Part shown: positions 1-8,713 of the stretch, one piece after another
Position numbering within the stretch: position 1 is the stretch's first letter
Layout: each line of letters starts with the position of its first letter
Assembly (NCBI GenBank): GCA_028285595.1
Contig: JANQOW010000007.1
Location: 103,756-167,755, forward strand
Reading direction: 5' to 3'
Origin: Hyphomicrobiales bacterium
Lineage (GTDB): Bacteria > Pseudomonadota > Alphaproteobacteria > Rhizobiales > CAJQND01
Length of the DNA stretch: 64,000 nucleotides
Position numbers and translations under genes: made by a program
Notes under the pieces: model-generated
What the model was told of the DNA's origin: nothing
The model's database searches: none
Seen by the model: only the letters and a program-made list of their open reading frames with translations

Positions 1-663
1 CCAGGCCTCTTCACCGCCCGCGATCATGTGGAATATGGCGATGGCATCGCGCATTGTTCGCGCGTCAGAGAAGGAACAACCGATAGGCTTGGCGGTGCCG
101 AGTGCGCAGGCATAGGCGGTGTTCAACTCCATCTCGTGCGTGTCGGCAATGTCGCGGGCAACCACCGTGCGCTGGAACATGTGAATGTTCTCAAGTGCAT
201 CCGCGAGCCGGGCCATGTCGTAAAGATCCTGCAAGGTACTGTCGCGCACCGCTCTGGTTTCGCTGTCGATAATGTGGACCGCGGCGCCTGAGGTTCCCAG
301 GTGCACTCGGGCGCCTGATGGATCGAGGTCGTACTCAGGTTTCTGGCCATAAAGCTTGAACCCCCGGCCAGCTTGCTGCAGCACGCGCTCAACCATCTGG
401 ACAGGAAACAGAAGGCGCCCGGCCTCGGAAACCTGACCTCCCGCTTCGGTTACCGTCTCAATGCAGCGCGAGGAGGCGTTGGCGAGACCCACCTCAGCGA
501 GGATCCGTAAGGCGGTTTTGTGGATCTCTTCAATTCCGCCATCGGAGATCGGCTGAAAGTGGCCTCCGGCGATGCCGGGCCAGATCGATCTGACGGCCTC
601 AGATCCTGCTCCGTTTTTGCGGGCAGACCGGCGAGCTGCGCGCCCCTGGCGTTGTGAACTCAT
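1..663 (-). CDS. MttB-family corrinoid methyltransferase (partial, 3' end missing)
   Basis: The reverse strand reads 221 uninterrupted codons from an ATG at 663 to the window edge. The product resembles the N-terminal half of the trimethylamine/glycine-betaine:corrinoid methyltransferase superfamily (MttB, COG5598): a helical start with EIHKTALRILAEVG, then a TIM-barrel start with HMFQRTVVARD and AYACALGTAKPIG. Family members transfer a methyl group from a quaternary or tertiary amine to a corrinoid protein. Full members have about 480-520 residues, so the C-terminal half lies outside. Whether it is the pyrrolysine or the more common non-pyrrolysine type cannot be decided, because that position is beyond the edge. 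The start overlaps the PrpD stop (ATGA). No corrinoid protein gene is visible here. Confidence 0.85.
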   Translation of the reverse strand, partial: MSSQRQGRAARRSARKNGAGSEAVRSIWPGIAGGHFQPISDGGIEEIHKTALRILAEVGLANASSRCIETVTEAGGQVSEAGRLLFPVQMVERVLQQAGRGFKLYGQKPEYDLDPSGARVHLGTSGAAVHIIDSETRAVRDSTLQDLYDMARLADALENIHMFQRTVVARDIADTHEMELNTAYACALGTAKPIGCSFSDARTMRDAIAIFHMIAGGEEAW

Positions 664-2015
664 GGCATATGCTCCAGTGGGACAAATATCTCGGCAACGC
701 GATCAGCCGTTGGCCAATCGAAGAGACTTTCGATGCGCGACGCGGCATAGCCCGGCGCAATGGCGGAAAACTTGGCGCGCACATCTTCAGGCGTCATCGG
801 GTTTTCGGGTGCGCCGAGCGGAAAGGCGCACGTTTGTTCAAGGGTTTGTCCGCAAGACAGGGTCAGCAGGACACGATCAGGCTCTTCGGGGTCGTAGTTC
901 AGATCAGGACGGGACGGGGCAAAAGTGTGCACTTGGGTGCGGCTCATCAACGCTTTGATCTCGGGGGCCTTCCAGCGCTCCGCCTTGATATCGTCCAAAC
1001 CCAACCGTTGTAGGCTCAGGCCCATGGCCGCAACGAAGGGCGCTGAAAACAACGCTTCTTCGCGCCGGGCCGGCTGGGTGAACGGCAAGACGGCTGCGTG
1101 GAAGTCGGGCAAGTGAAGGTCAATTCTTGCAATAAGGCTTGTTTCAGGCCGGCGGCGCGCCAAGGACAGCGCTGCGGTCATAATGCGATGGGTATAGCCG
1201 CAGCTCGGCCATGGCTTGAGGATCAATTTATGCTCTGTCAGGGCAAGCCCGTTACCAAGCCGGGCACATATCTCTTTTAGCCGCGCGTCCGGTACGTTCG
1301 CCATGAGCGCGTTCATACCTTTCGCATGATCCAGAACATCTGCCCTGCCGGTCACACCGGCCCGCGCCAGGTGGGCGGCCTCAACGCCGGTTTGGGCTGC
1401 AAATCCTGCCTGCATGGCCTTGGCGTCGCTGCCGAACTGGCAGGTGTAGCCCGTTGCACGGCTCACAGCCAGGGAAAGGGCAGATGTGGCTTGGGACGCA
1501 TCCAACCCTAACAATCGCGCCACGGCAGCAGCAGCGCCAATTGCGCCGAGAGTGGCCGTTGAATGCCAGCCGCGGTCGTAGTGTTCGAAGTTTAGTGCTT
1601 CGCCCAGTCGAGCAATCACTTCAAACCCTGCCAGATACCCTTCGATCAAGTCGCGGCCGCATGTGTCTTCGCGCGCGCAGGCAAGCAGAGCCGGCAGTAG
1701 GACCACAGTCGGATGCGTGTTCCCCGGCACCTCCCAATCGTCAAACTCCAAAGCATGACCTGCCAAAGCGTTCAGAAACGCTGCTTGTGACAGGCCGGTG
1801 CGCAGGCCCGTCCCGATGACGTTTGCCTCACCGGTTGTCCCCATTGCCTCAACGGCGTTCCGCGCCTTCCGCGCAACCGGCTCATTGGCCCCTGCCAATA
1901 TGCAGCCAAATGTGTCCACGACACCATTGCGCACCGTTTCAATCGTCTCGGCATCAGCCGCCAATGGGTCTTCGGCGACAAACCTTGCAAGATTTTCGAG
2001 CACCGTGCGCGTCAT
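660..2015 (-). CDS. MmgE/PrpD family protein
   Basis: A 451-residue cytoplasmic protein of the MmgE/PrpD family, which includes 2-methylcitrate dehydratase and iminodisuccinate epimerase. Family hallmarks are the all-helical N-terminal domain with the DTFGCILAG segment (about residues 33-41), the conserved FLNALAGHALEFDDWE stretch (about 80-95), which carries the typical acid-rich D-D motif, and the HSTATLGAIGAAAA helix (about 149-162). The length is normal. It overlaps the aldehyde dehydrogenase stop and the MttB start by 4 bp each, so it is translationally coupled in the middle of the operon. The family assignment is firm but the substrate is not. With oxidising enzymes on one side and a demethylase on the other, dehydration or epimerisation of a small acid is a reasonable guess. 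Confidence 0.88.
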   Translation of the reverse strand: MTRTVLENLARFVAEDPLAADAETIETVRNGVVDTFGCILAGANEPVARKARNAVEAMGTTGEANVIGTGLRTGLSQAAFLNALAGHALEFDDWEVPGNTHPTVVLLPALLACAREDTCGRDLIEGYLAGFEVIARLGEALNFEHYDRGWHSTATLGAIGAAAAVARLLGLDASQATSALSLAVSRATGYTCQFGSDAKAMQAGFAAQTGVEAAHLARAGVTGRADVLDHAKGMNALMANVPDARLKEICARLGNGLALTEHKLILKPWPSCGYTHRIMTAALSLARRRPETSLIARIDLHLPDFHAAVLPFTQPARREEALFSAPFVAAMGLSLQRLGLDDIKAERWKAPEIKALMSRTQVHTFAPSRPDLNYDPEEPDRVLLTLSCGQTLEQTCAFPLGAPENPMTPEDVRAKFSAIAPGYAASRIESLFDWPTADRVAEIFVPLEHMP

Positions 2016-3490
2016 GCAAATGGCTCCGGTTGCTGGGGTCTTGTGGCAAGCCAGACGGACTTGGTCTGGCTGAAGGCCATGAGGCCTTCGATGCCGTTTT
2101 CGCGACCATAGCCGGACTGCCTAAACCCGCCCACGGGTGATTGCGGCGCGGAGCCGAAATATGTGTTGATATAGACGGTGCCTGCGCCGATCCGATCAGC
2201 AATCTGGATGGCGCGCGCGCTGTCGCGGGTCCAGATGCCAGCGGCCAAGCCGTATTCGCTGGCGTTGGCAAGATGTACGGCTTCAGCATCGTCCTCCACG
2301 GCGATGATCGCCAAGACCGGTCCAAATACTTCCTCGCGCGCCACGGCCATATCCGGCGTCACGTTCGTGAACAATGTCGGCGCGATGAACCAGCCGGAGC
2401 AGCCTTCAGGGTTTACAGGTTTGCCCCCCATCACGCACGAAGCTCCGTCCCTCTTGGCTTGCTCGATTGCGCGCAACACCCGCTCGAAATGCGGTTGGTT
2501 TGAAATTGGGCCGATGTGAGTTTGCGGGTCGGAGGGATCGCCAATGCGCGCCGGCCGTGTGAGCGCGCTGATGCGCTCGACCAGCTCATCATGCAAACGC
2601 TTGTGAACCAAAACCCTGCTGCCTGCGATGCAGCTCTGACCGGCCGGCGGAAAAATGCCGCCCACAATGCCCCGCGCGGCAAGCTCAAGGTCTGCATCCA
2701 CCAGAACGAGCTGCGGCGACTTTCCGCCCAGTTCAAGGATTACCGGGCTGATGGCCTCAGCGGCTTGTTTTGCCACCGCCCGCCCCCCGGCCACGCCACC
2801 GGTGAAGCTGACCAAGCGCACGTCTGGATGTTTGATTAAGGCAGCGCCTGTGTCAGCGCCACCGGTCACCACATTGATCAGACCGGCCGGCAGATCAGCG
2901 TCTGCCAGCACATCCATCAGAACGAGAGTTGAGACAGAAGCAAACTCTGAGGGCTTCAGCACAACAGTGTTGCCCGCGGCAATGGCCGCCGCCATCTTCC
3001 AAAAGGCTATCAGCAAAGGCGAGTTCCACGCGGTGATGCACGCCACAACACCGAAAGGCTCGCGGCGCGTGTAGTTCAGGATGTTCGGCACATCGGCCGG
3101 GATAACCGCACCCTCGATCTTGTCGGCGAGCCCTGCGTAATAGTCGAAGCTGTCGGTGAGCCAGCCGGTCAGGGCCTCCTTCATTCCGGAGAGCGACTTG
3201 CCGGCGTCGGTGCACTCGACCTGTGCCAGACGGTCGGCATTGCGCCGCACGGCAGTCGCCATGCGCGCCAACAAGCGGCCTCGTTCTGTAGCGCGCATAT
3301 CAGCAAAAGGACCATCGGCGAACGCTGCCTGAGCAGAGGCGACGGCGCGCGCCACATCCGATGCGCCGCAAACAGGCACCCGCGCCCAGGGCTTGGCATG
3401 TGTGGGATCGAAGCTCTCGATCATCTCGCCTTCGGCAGGAGAATGCCAGGTGCCGCCGGTAAAATAGTCCCAATCATGGCCATCGGTCAT
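2012..3490 (-). CDS. NAD(P)-dependent aldehyde dehydrogenase
   Basis: A full-length 492-residue aldehyde dehydrogenase superfamily enzyme, oxidising an aldehyde to a carboxylate with NAD(P). Visible motifs are the cofactor-binding VLKPSE and FTGG.AGG segments, the general-base glutamate in LELGGKSP and the nucleophilic cysteine in GQSCIAGSR. The C-terminal EEVFGPV motif and the SPVGGFRQSGYGRENG signature near the end are also intact. It starts inside the stop of the upstream alcohol dehydrogenase (ATGA) and its own stop overlaps the PrpD start. Following an alcohol dehydrogenase, it probably takes that enzyme's aldehyde product onward. It resembles betaine-aldehyde or aminoaldehyde dehydrogenases, but the substrate cannot be read from sequence. 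Confidence 0.92.
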   Translation of the reverse strand: MTDGHDWDYFTGGTWHSPAEGEMIESFDPTHAKPWARVPVCGASDVARAVASAQAAFADGPFADMRATERGRLLARMATAVRRNADRLAQVECTDAGKSLSGMKEALTGWLTDSFDYYAGLADKIEGAVIPADVPNILNYTRREPFGVVACITAWNSPLLIAFWKMAAAIAAGNTVVLKPSEFASVSTLVLMDVLADADLPAGLINVVTGGADTGAALIKHPDVRLVSFTGGVAGGRAVAKQAAEAISPVILELGGKSPQLVLVDADLELAARGIVGGIFPPAGQSCIAGSRVLVHKRLHDELVERISALTRPARIGDPSDPQTHIGPISNQPHFERVLRAIEQAKRDGASCVMGGKPVNPEGCSGWFIAPTLFTNVTPDMAVAREEVFGPVLAIIAVEDDAEAVHLANASEYGLAAGIWTRDSARAIQIADRIGAGTVYINTYFGSAPQSPVGGFRQSGYGRENGIEGLMAFSQTKSVWLATRPQQPEPFA

Positions 3491-4605
3491 GGTGCACCGT
3501 CTTCGTCAAAAAGGATCACGCCGCGTCCCGGCTTGCCCGCAAGCATGTCATCAATTGCCGTGTTGATCTGTTCCAAGCTGTAACGACGCCCAATCAGCCT
3601 CTCCACCGGCAGCCGTCCGCATGCGAAATGCTCGGCGTATAGTCGGAAATCCCGATCGGTGTGAGCCGATCCGAAGATCGATCCGGTGACCGTTTTCTCT
3701 TGGCGCGTGATCCCCGTGGTCGGCAACTCAATAGTTGCTTCATTTCCGGCCATGCCCACAAATGTCAACTGTCCCCCTGGGCGCGTTAGCTCCAGGCAAG
3801 TGCGCTGCAATGCAGGCTTTCCAACGGCTTCAAAGACATAATCGGCGCCGATATCATCTGTCAGCGCCATCAGTTGCGCGTGAACATCTTCATTTGCGTC
3901 AATAAAATCGGTCGCCCCCAAATTCCGGGCCATCTGTTCCGTGTGAGCCGCAGCATCAACGGCGACGATGCGGGCAGCTCCCACCATCTTGGCCCCCATG
4001 ATGATGGATAATCCTACGCCGCCGGCACCGACCACGGCCACAGTTGAGCCGGCTTTCACCTTGGCGCGGTTCACCACCGCGCCGACCCCGGTGGTCACGG
4101 CGCACCCCAACAAAGCTGCAACTTCAAACGGCACGTCGGGCGGAATTGGAACACAACTGATTTCAGGCACAACCGCATGGCTGGCCCAACAGGCAAGCAT
4201 CGACAGATGCCGAACCGGCCCATCGGTGTTGTGCAGGCGGCAGGTGCCGTCCAACATGGTTCCATCCCAAAGAGGCCCCTTATGGGTCTGGCATAGATGG
4301 CTCTGGCCCGCCTTGCAGAAGAAACACGTGCCGCAATAAGGGATCCAGCTCAGCACCACATGGTCGCCAACCTTAACTTTCTCAACGCCGGCGCCGGCGG
4401 CAATCACTTCGCCTGCCCCTTCATGGCCCAGCACAACTGGGAATTCGTGGCCGGCCTGTCCGCTGATCACATGATAGTCGGAGTGGCAGACACCGGCGGC
4501 GCCCATCCGGATCAGAACTTCGCCGGCGCCAGGCGGGGCGAGGTCCAGAGGCTCAACTTTCATGGCTTCGCGCTTGGCATAGAGAACGGCTGCGTTGATC
4601 TCCAC
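3487..4605 (-). CDS. Zinc-dependent alcohol dehydrogenase (MDR family)
   Basis: A 372-residue medium-chain dehydrogenase/reductase. It has the catalytic-zinc CHSDYH and GHEGAGEV motifs, a structural-zinc lobe with cysteines in YCGTCFFCKAGQSHLC, and a Rossmann fold with VGAGGVGLS. It oxidises an alcohol with NAD(P), or reduces an aldehyde. I chose the GTG at 4605 because it lies one base after the TGA of the desaturase gene and leads straight into the family-typical INAAVLYAKREAMKVEPLDL start. The longer reading from 4725 only adds a basic tail read out of frame over the upstream gene. It resembles the class III/aryl-alcohol branch. The specific substrate is unknown. Confidence 0.88.
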   Translation of the reverse strand: MEINAAVLYAKREAMKVEPLDLAPPGAGEVLIRMGAAGVCHSDYHVISGQAGHEFPVVLGHEGAGEVIAAGAGVEKVKVGDHVVLSWIPYCGTCFFCKAGQSHLCQTHKGPLWDGTMLDGTCRLHNTDGPVRHLSMLACWASHAVVPEISCVPIPPDVPFEVAALLGCAVTTGVGAVVNRAKVKAGSTVAVVGAGGVGLSIIMGAKMVGAARIVAVDAAAHTEQMARNLGATDFIDANEDVHAQLMALTDDIGADYVFEAVGKPALQRTCLELTRPGGQLTFVGMAGNEATIELPTTGITRQEKTVTGSIFGSAHTDRDFRLYAEHFACGRLPVERLIGRRYSLEQINTAIDDMLAGKPGRGVILFDEDGAP

Positions 4606-4606
4606 G

Positions 4607-5617
4607 TCAGCGCCCCATTTGCTTCTTGCGCGCCCGGATGCGCTTGGTGGCATCAGCCGTACCGTTGTGGAAAGAGCCGAACACCGCATCCCACGGTACC
4701 TCCGCGGTGCCGTAGTTGCACTCAAAGTAGCGGTGATGCAGTTGATGGAAAAAGTCGCCCAAGGCCATCTGCCGGCGCTTTTTGACCAGCAGCACCTCGT
4801 GGCCGGAATGCGACACGGCCGGGTTTAGTGCAAGATTGTAGCAGTGAAACAGAACGTGCACCGGGTCCGACGGCACAATGAAGTGGATCAGGAGAGACGA
4901 GAAATACAGCACATGCTCCACCGGATGCATGGAGAGCCCGCTCCAAGGCCCGATGTTGACGTTTCGGTGGTGCAGGTGGTGCGCCAATCGATAGAGCGGC
5001 GGCCAGTGGAGCGCGCGGTGTATCCAATAGAAATGAAAGGATGCCCAAAGCGGGATAAGCAGGATCCAAATCACCGACCAAACCGGGGCAGAGGCAAATT
5101 GAATTACCGGGGCGGCGCCGTTTGCGGCAAGCCAATAGTATGTCACCTCGAACGCGGTCCATATGGTCACGCCGCTGCAAAGCGACCAGAACATGTTGTC
5201 ATGAATCTGGTTGGAGAAGCTGAAACTCCCCTTTCCGACGGCGAAGTCGCGCGCATCGAATTTGACGTCGCGGCCCTGCGCTGTGTAGCGATAAAGCCAA
5301 GCATGCAACGCGCCGGCGACAAGACACAGCATAATGAGATTGCGCAGCCAGATCGTTGCGATCCAGCCTGCGCTGAAGCTCTGCATCTGCGCCCAATCGG
5401 GCTGTGTCAAACTGTAGACTGTTATCGCCAATACGAGTTCAATGACAACTGACGACACGGCCAGCCAGGAAGTGGCAAACCATCGCAACAGGCTTGCCGG
5501 CTTTGGCGGCCAGGCAAACAAGGGGCTCACCGCAATCGGCAGTTCCGGGTTCCAGTTCCATTCCGGCGCAGCGCCTGCGGCCACAGGAAGATCGTGCTCT
5601 GGTTTTAGTGCCGACAT
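4607..5617 (-). CDS. Fatty acid hydroxylase / sterol desaturase family membrane oxygenase
   Basis: A 336-residue integral membrane protein with several hydrophobic segments in the first 190 residues. The histidine boxes of the di-iron fatty acid hydroxylase superfamily are HRALH, HHLHH and, near the C-terminus, HQLHHRY, with further histidines in the HPVEH segment. The family uses O2 and two non-haem irons to hydroxylate or desaturate lipids and other hydrophobic or zwitterionic substrates. It is the first gene of the five-gene minus-strand operon, 111 bp from a divergent LysR gene. Being followed by an alcohol and an aldehyde dehydrogenase, it could supply the alcohol that they oxidise. That order of steps is inference. 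Confidence 0.87.
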   Translation of the reverse strand: MSALKPEHDLPVAAGAAPEWNWNPELPIAVSPLFAWPPKPASLLRWFATSWLAVSSVVIELVLAITVYSLTQPDWAQMQSFSAGWIATIWLRNLIMLCLVAGALHAWLYRYTAQGRDVKFDARDFAVGKGSFSFSNQIHDNMFWSLCSGVTIWTAFEVTYYWLAANGAAPVIQFASAPVWSVIWILLIPLWASFHFYWIHRALHWPPLYRLAHHLHHRNVNIGPWSGLSMHPVEHVLYFSSLLIHFIVPSDPVHVLFHCYNLALNPAVSHSGHEVLLVKKRRQMALGDFFHQLHHRYFECNYGTAEVPWDAVFGSFHNGTADATKRIRARKKQMGR

Positions 5618-5705
5618 GATAGAGGCCTTGGAATAGTCGCCTGCTCAAACGGCAAGATATTTCTCGAAAATCTCTTTGGGAACGGCGAAAAAACGTATAG
5701 TGAGC

Positions 5706-5720
5706 ATTCCATGGTGGAAT
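5706..5720. promoter_or_regulatory. Candidate LysR operator (inverted repeat)
   Basis: Perfect 6-bp inverted repeat ATTCCA / TGGAAT around a 3-bp centre, ending 8 bp before the LysR start. Size and symmetry suit a LysR-type autoregulatory site in the divergent promoter region. The binding protein is inferred from position only. Confidence 0.45.
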
Positions 5721-5728
5721 AGATACAC

Positions 5729-6622
5729 ATGAAGCTGGATTGGAAATTGCTCGTCGCTTTTGAGGCTGTTGCCAGGCACGGCAGTTTCTCTCGTGCCGCT
5801 GAGGAACTGAATGTGCAGCAGCCGGCCATGAGCCGGCGCGTTTCGGCACTTGAAGCTGTGCTGGGGGTGCGGCTCTTGCATCGTTCTCGTCCGTCGCTCA
5901 GCCTGAGCGCCGAGGGCGACATTCTTTACAGAGCCATTTCAGGCAGCTTGATTCAGGTGCAGGCGGCCTGCGATCAGATCGCACGGCGGGCGGAAAAGAA
6001 CGTTGTTGTTGTGAACACCACGATCGGCTTTGCCAGTTGTTTTCTCATGAAGCGGCTGCACGCCTTCCGAGACGCGCATCCGAACATCACCATAGAGCTT
6101 GTGTCCCGCGATCAGAGCGACACCTATCACGAAGCCGGGGCGGATGTGATCATCATGTTCGATTCACCCGCCAACCTACCCGGTATCCGGCAGGAGCTGA
6201 TATTTGCTGAGCAGATGATTGCGGTATGTGCCCCGGGCTATTTGCCCAAACCTGCAGTAGGCCGGGCTGACCTTTTGGGCCGCCGATTGTTGCACCTCAC
6301 CAAAGGCATCCACGCTGACGATTGGGCAAAGTTCCTTGAAGGAACCGGGTTGGAGATCCCGATACCGGGCTCGGCGGAGCGTTTCACCAGTTTCATTATT
6401 TATCTTCAAGCGGTGCTTAACGGAGAGGGGATAGCGCTGGGCTGGGAGCATCTTCTTGAGGAGCATTTGGCGAACGGAACACTTGTTCGCGCCACGCCCC
6501 ATGTGGTCAGGTCCGAGCGCGGGTATTTCGCCTGCCTCACCAAACGCGCAGAACAAAATGGACCGGCCAGTCGGTTCTTGGAGTGGGTCGGCACACTTGT
6601 AATCGCGGAGCGGACAGGTTGA
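5729..6622 (+). CDS. LysR-family transcriptional regulator
   Basis: A 297-residue LysR-type regulator. The N-terminal winged helix-turn-helix reads AFEAVARHGSFSRAAEELNVQQPAMSRRV (about residues 10-38), followed by the linker helix and a periplasmic-binding-protein-like effector domain. The sequence is of the GcvA-like branch. It is divergently transcribed from the hydroxylase-led operon, and a perfect inverted repeat lies at 5706-5720 in the shared promoter, so it most likely controls that operon and itself. The effector would be expected to be the pathway substrate, which is unknown. Confidence 0.92.
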   Translation: MKLDWKLLVAFEAVARHGSFSRAAEELNVQQPAMSRRVSALEAVLGVRLLHRSRPSLSLSAEGDILYRAISGSLIQVQAACDQIARRAEKNVVVVNTTIGFASCFLMKRLHAFRDAHPNITIELVSRDQSDTYHEAGADVIIMFDSPANLPGIRQELIFAEQMIAVCAPGYLPKPAVGRADLLGRRLLHLTKGIHADDWAKFLEGTGLEIPIPGSAERFTSFIIYLQAVLNGEGIALGWEHLLEEHLANGTLVRATPHVVRSERGYFACLTKRAEQNGPASRFLEWVGTLVIAERTG

Positions 6623-6707
6623 AGAACCACGCTGACCGCTTCAGCCAATGGGTGTTCTGTCACCGGTGTCTACTTACGCCGATGCCCCCGGAATTGCTAA
6701 GGGGCGT

Positions 6708-8306
6708 CTAGGTGCCTTCTATTCGGGCCCTCGCGGCAATGCTTCCGCTAAAGTTGCGCCATCCAAAGAGAGCCTTTATCGCGAGAACGACCATCTGTTT
6801 GCGACTGACCGGCCTGTTAACAATGACAACCTGTCCGACCTGTTTTACCCGTGCAGACTGTGAAGTCGGCACTTGTTTGGAGTCTGCAAGGCGAAAGGCG
6901 TTTTCCAGCAATCGGAACGCCGCCTCATCATATCCATAGCTGCGAACAATAGCTGCATTTGCTGCCAGGCTCGCCGGAGCACGGTCCCTCCGCTCAGCGT
7001 TTGTCGCCTTCTCTTGGACCGCCTTCAAACTCACAACCTGATCACTGGTCAAATAGGGTGTCCTGGTGGCCGTAATTCGGATTATGTCGTAGACAAATCC
7101 AGCGCGCATTTTGCGATCTTTCGGAATCTCCAGATGTTTTGCCGGATCGTCCTTACTCATCAGGAGGGCACGGGACAGCATGGCGGAGTAGGGCCCAAAG
7201 CGAAGCCTATTCTTGCCGCACTTTGCTCGAGCAGCGATGTCTGTGCGCCCATGTTTTTGTGGCAAACGCGCGTAAACCTCTGCATGTAGTTCCTTGGCAC
7301 CCAGAAAGAGTGCTCGATCCAGGATCACAAGCTGAAGTTCAATTCGGCAATTTCGGGAGGAGATTGTTTCGGCAAATTTGGTGAAGGCACGCAGCAAATT
7401 GAGCGCATCGTCAATCTTGCCTGCCTGAGCCAACTTTTCAATCTGCGCACTTAGTCTCAGCCGGATAGCTGTGTTGAAGGTTCCCGGCCTGCTGTTCGCT
7501 GCCTCCACAATCTCTTGGATAATTTGCTCTTCATCGCCCGCATCCAAAAGTGCCGCCCATCTTTTCTCTGTTTCCGATTGCGTTTGCTTTTTCGCGCGGT
7601 ACTCCGCAAGCCACTCCCGCAGCTGGTCATCGTCATGTTGTTCTGCAAGCCTTTCAGCAACAATCTGATATCCCGCATTTGCAAAAATCTTCCCTGTCCA
7701 AAACACGAGTTCAGGCTCGTTTGCCTTGTGGTCTGACAACCAGGAGCTCAGCGCCTTAGCGCCGTTGCGTTCATCAAATGACTGGCCGGGCCGACGGAGT
7801 TTCCGAACGATCGACCCAAGTGAAGCTCGCCTTAATGGTAGCGATGCCGGCTTGCCTGATGCGTCTCTCAGAGTGTCGAGATTTGCGCGCAATCCAACTT
7901 CGTTGCCCGCGCGCATGTAAGCTCCCAACAGGAAGTTGCGAGCAGTGTTCGTTGGTCGATTGGTCGTCAGAACCCCTTCCCCCAGCCGTTCACGCTCGGC
8001 CAGCTTGAGGTAGTGTTCGGCCCGCTCCACTTTTCCAGTGATGGCGAAGAAGACCGAAAGATCGGCAAGCATCACAAGTTTTGCCGGCGCCAGCGGCGCA
8101 CCACTGGCTGTCGGTTTCACAATCCCGAGGTCTGGCAGCTCCACCGCAACCCGTTCTGCAACTTGCAATGCACAGCTTTCATCGCGCTGTTCAACGCACT
8201 GGGCCATGGTGTCAAATGCAAGTTCCCAGTTTGGTTCTGCCCGTGCGCCAACCGATCCTGCAACACTGGCAAAGACCAACGCAATCACTGTGCACAAGCG
8301 CGCCAT
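6708..8306 (-). CDS. Secreted or periplasmic protein of unknown function, helical-repeat-like
   Basis: A 532-residue protein with a clear Sec signal peptide (RLCTVIALVFASVAGSVGARA, cleavage near residue 23). The rest is dominated by amphipathic helices. Segments such as AFDTMAQCVEQRDESCALQVAERVA, SVFFAITGKVERAEHYLKLAERER and AGKIDDALNLLRAFTKFAE have the alternating pattern of tetratricopeptide-like repeats, although no canonical TPR is certain. The start is supported by GGGAGG six bases upstream of the ATG. It is a single-gene unit, convergent with the LysR gene and divergent from the large exoprotein. I do not recognise a family and assign no function. A scaffold or protein-interaction role would fit helical repeats but is a guess. 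Confidence 0.75.
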   Translation of the reverse strand: MARLCTVIALVFASVAGSVGARAEPNWELAFDTMAQCVEQRDESCALQVAERVAVELPDLGIVKPTASGAPLAPAKLVMLADLSVFFAITGKVERAEHYLKLAERERLGEGVLTTNRPTNTARNFLLGAYMRAGNEVGLRANLDTLRDASGKPASLPLRRASLGSIVRKLRRPGQSFDERNGAKALSSWLSDHKANEPELVFWTGKIFANAGYQIVAERLAEQHDDDQLREWLAEYRAKKQTQSETEKRWAALLDAGDEEQIIQEIVEAANSRPGTFNTAIRLRLSAQIEKLAQAGKIDDALNLLRAFTKFAETISSRNCRIELQLVILDRALFLGAKELHAEVYARLPQKHGRTDIAARAKCGKNRLRFGPYSAMLSRALLMSKDDPAKHLEIPKDRKMRAGFVYDIIRITATRTPYLTSDQVVSLKAVQEKATNAERRDRAPASLAANAAIVRSYGYDEAAFRLLENAFRLADSKQVPTSQSARVKQVGQVVIVNRPVSRKQMVVLAIKALFGWRNFSGSIAARARIEGT

Positions 8307-8482
8307 TTCATCCTCCCGGCAAATGGAACCGCGCGCCAGGGTGACACGATTTACTTAAGGTGCCGCTAAGGTTCATGGTCGCCGCTAGGCGTGGTTTGAA
8401 GGAAGATGAACCAGCGTTGCAGCGCGATTGCAGACCATTCATTCTCAACAACCACGCATGGCCATCGCGTAAAACTAACCGT

Positions 8483-8514
8483 GTTCGGGCCCTCATTGGA
8501 CTGTGAGCCCGAAC
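8483..8514. repeat. Bulged inverted repeat in the exoprotein leader region
   Basis: Arms GTTCGGG...CTCA and TGAGCCCGAAC pair over 11 bp with a two-base bulge around an 8-base loop. No T-run follows on either strand, so a terminator is unlikely. It could be an operator or a leader structure. No function is assigned. Confidence 0.4.
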
Positions 8515-8544
8515 AGCACGCTGCGTACATATGAAAACTGGCGT

Positions 8545-8573
8545 CTGTCTTGGAACCGTAAAACTCCCGTCAT
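8545..8573 (+). promoter_or_regulatory. Candidate Pho box (PhoB site) for the exoprotein gene
   Basis: Three 7-bp half-sites in 11-bp register: CTGTCTT (8545), CCGTAAA (8556) and CCGTCAT (8567). Against the consensus CTGTCAT they match 6, 4 and 6 of 7 positions. The site lies 140 bp upstream of the chosen start. It fits four similar sites in this window. Confidence 0.5.
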
Positions 8574-8713
8574 CAAAATCAAACAAATCAGTTGCTAACC
8601 TCCCGATCAACGCCGCGTCCAGTGGCGATGCGAGAGGGGGTCCGCCCCTAGTCTTTTTCAACCAAATGCCGGGTTCGCGCAGGACCTGCGCCGCTCAAAC
8701 AGGGGTATCCAAT

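Larger units (their letters stand above)
8307..8713. other. 407-bp divergent intergenic region
   Basis: No gene is supported here. It separates the minus-strand secreted protein from the plus-strand exoprotein and holds a hairpin at 8483-8514 and a Pho-box-like array at 8545-8573. An open frame from the ATG at 8531 runs into the exoprotein, but it has no ribosome site, reads as atypical protein and would place the Pho box inside the gene. Confidence 0.6.

Noticed and set aside
1..663. Pyrrolysine (UAG) codon in the MttB gene
   Set aside because: No in-frame TAG in the visible half; the relevant position is outside the window, so nothing can be claimed.
8483..8514. Rho-independent terminator
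   Set aside because: Good stem but no T-run on either strand and located in a divergent promoter region.
8531..8713. Upstream extension of the exoprotein to the ATG at 8531
   Set aside because: No ribosome site, protein-unlike residues, and it would place the Pho-box array inside the gene; type I exported proteins also do not need it as a signal.
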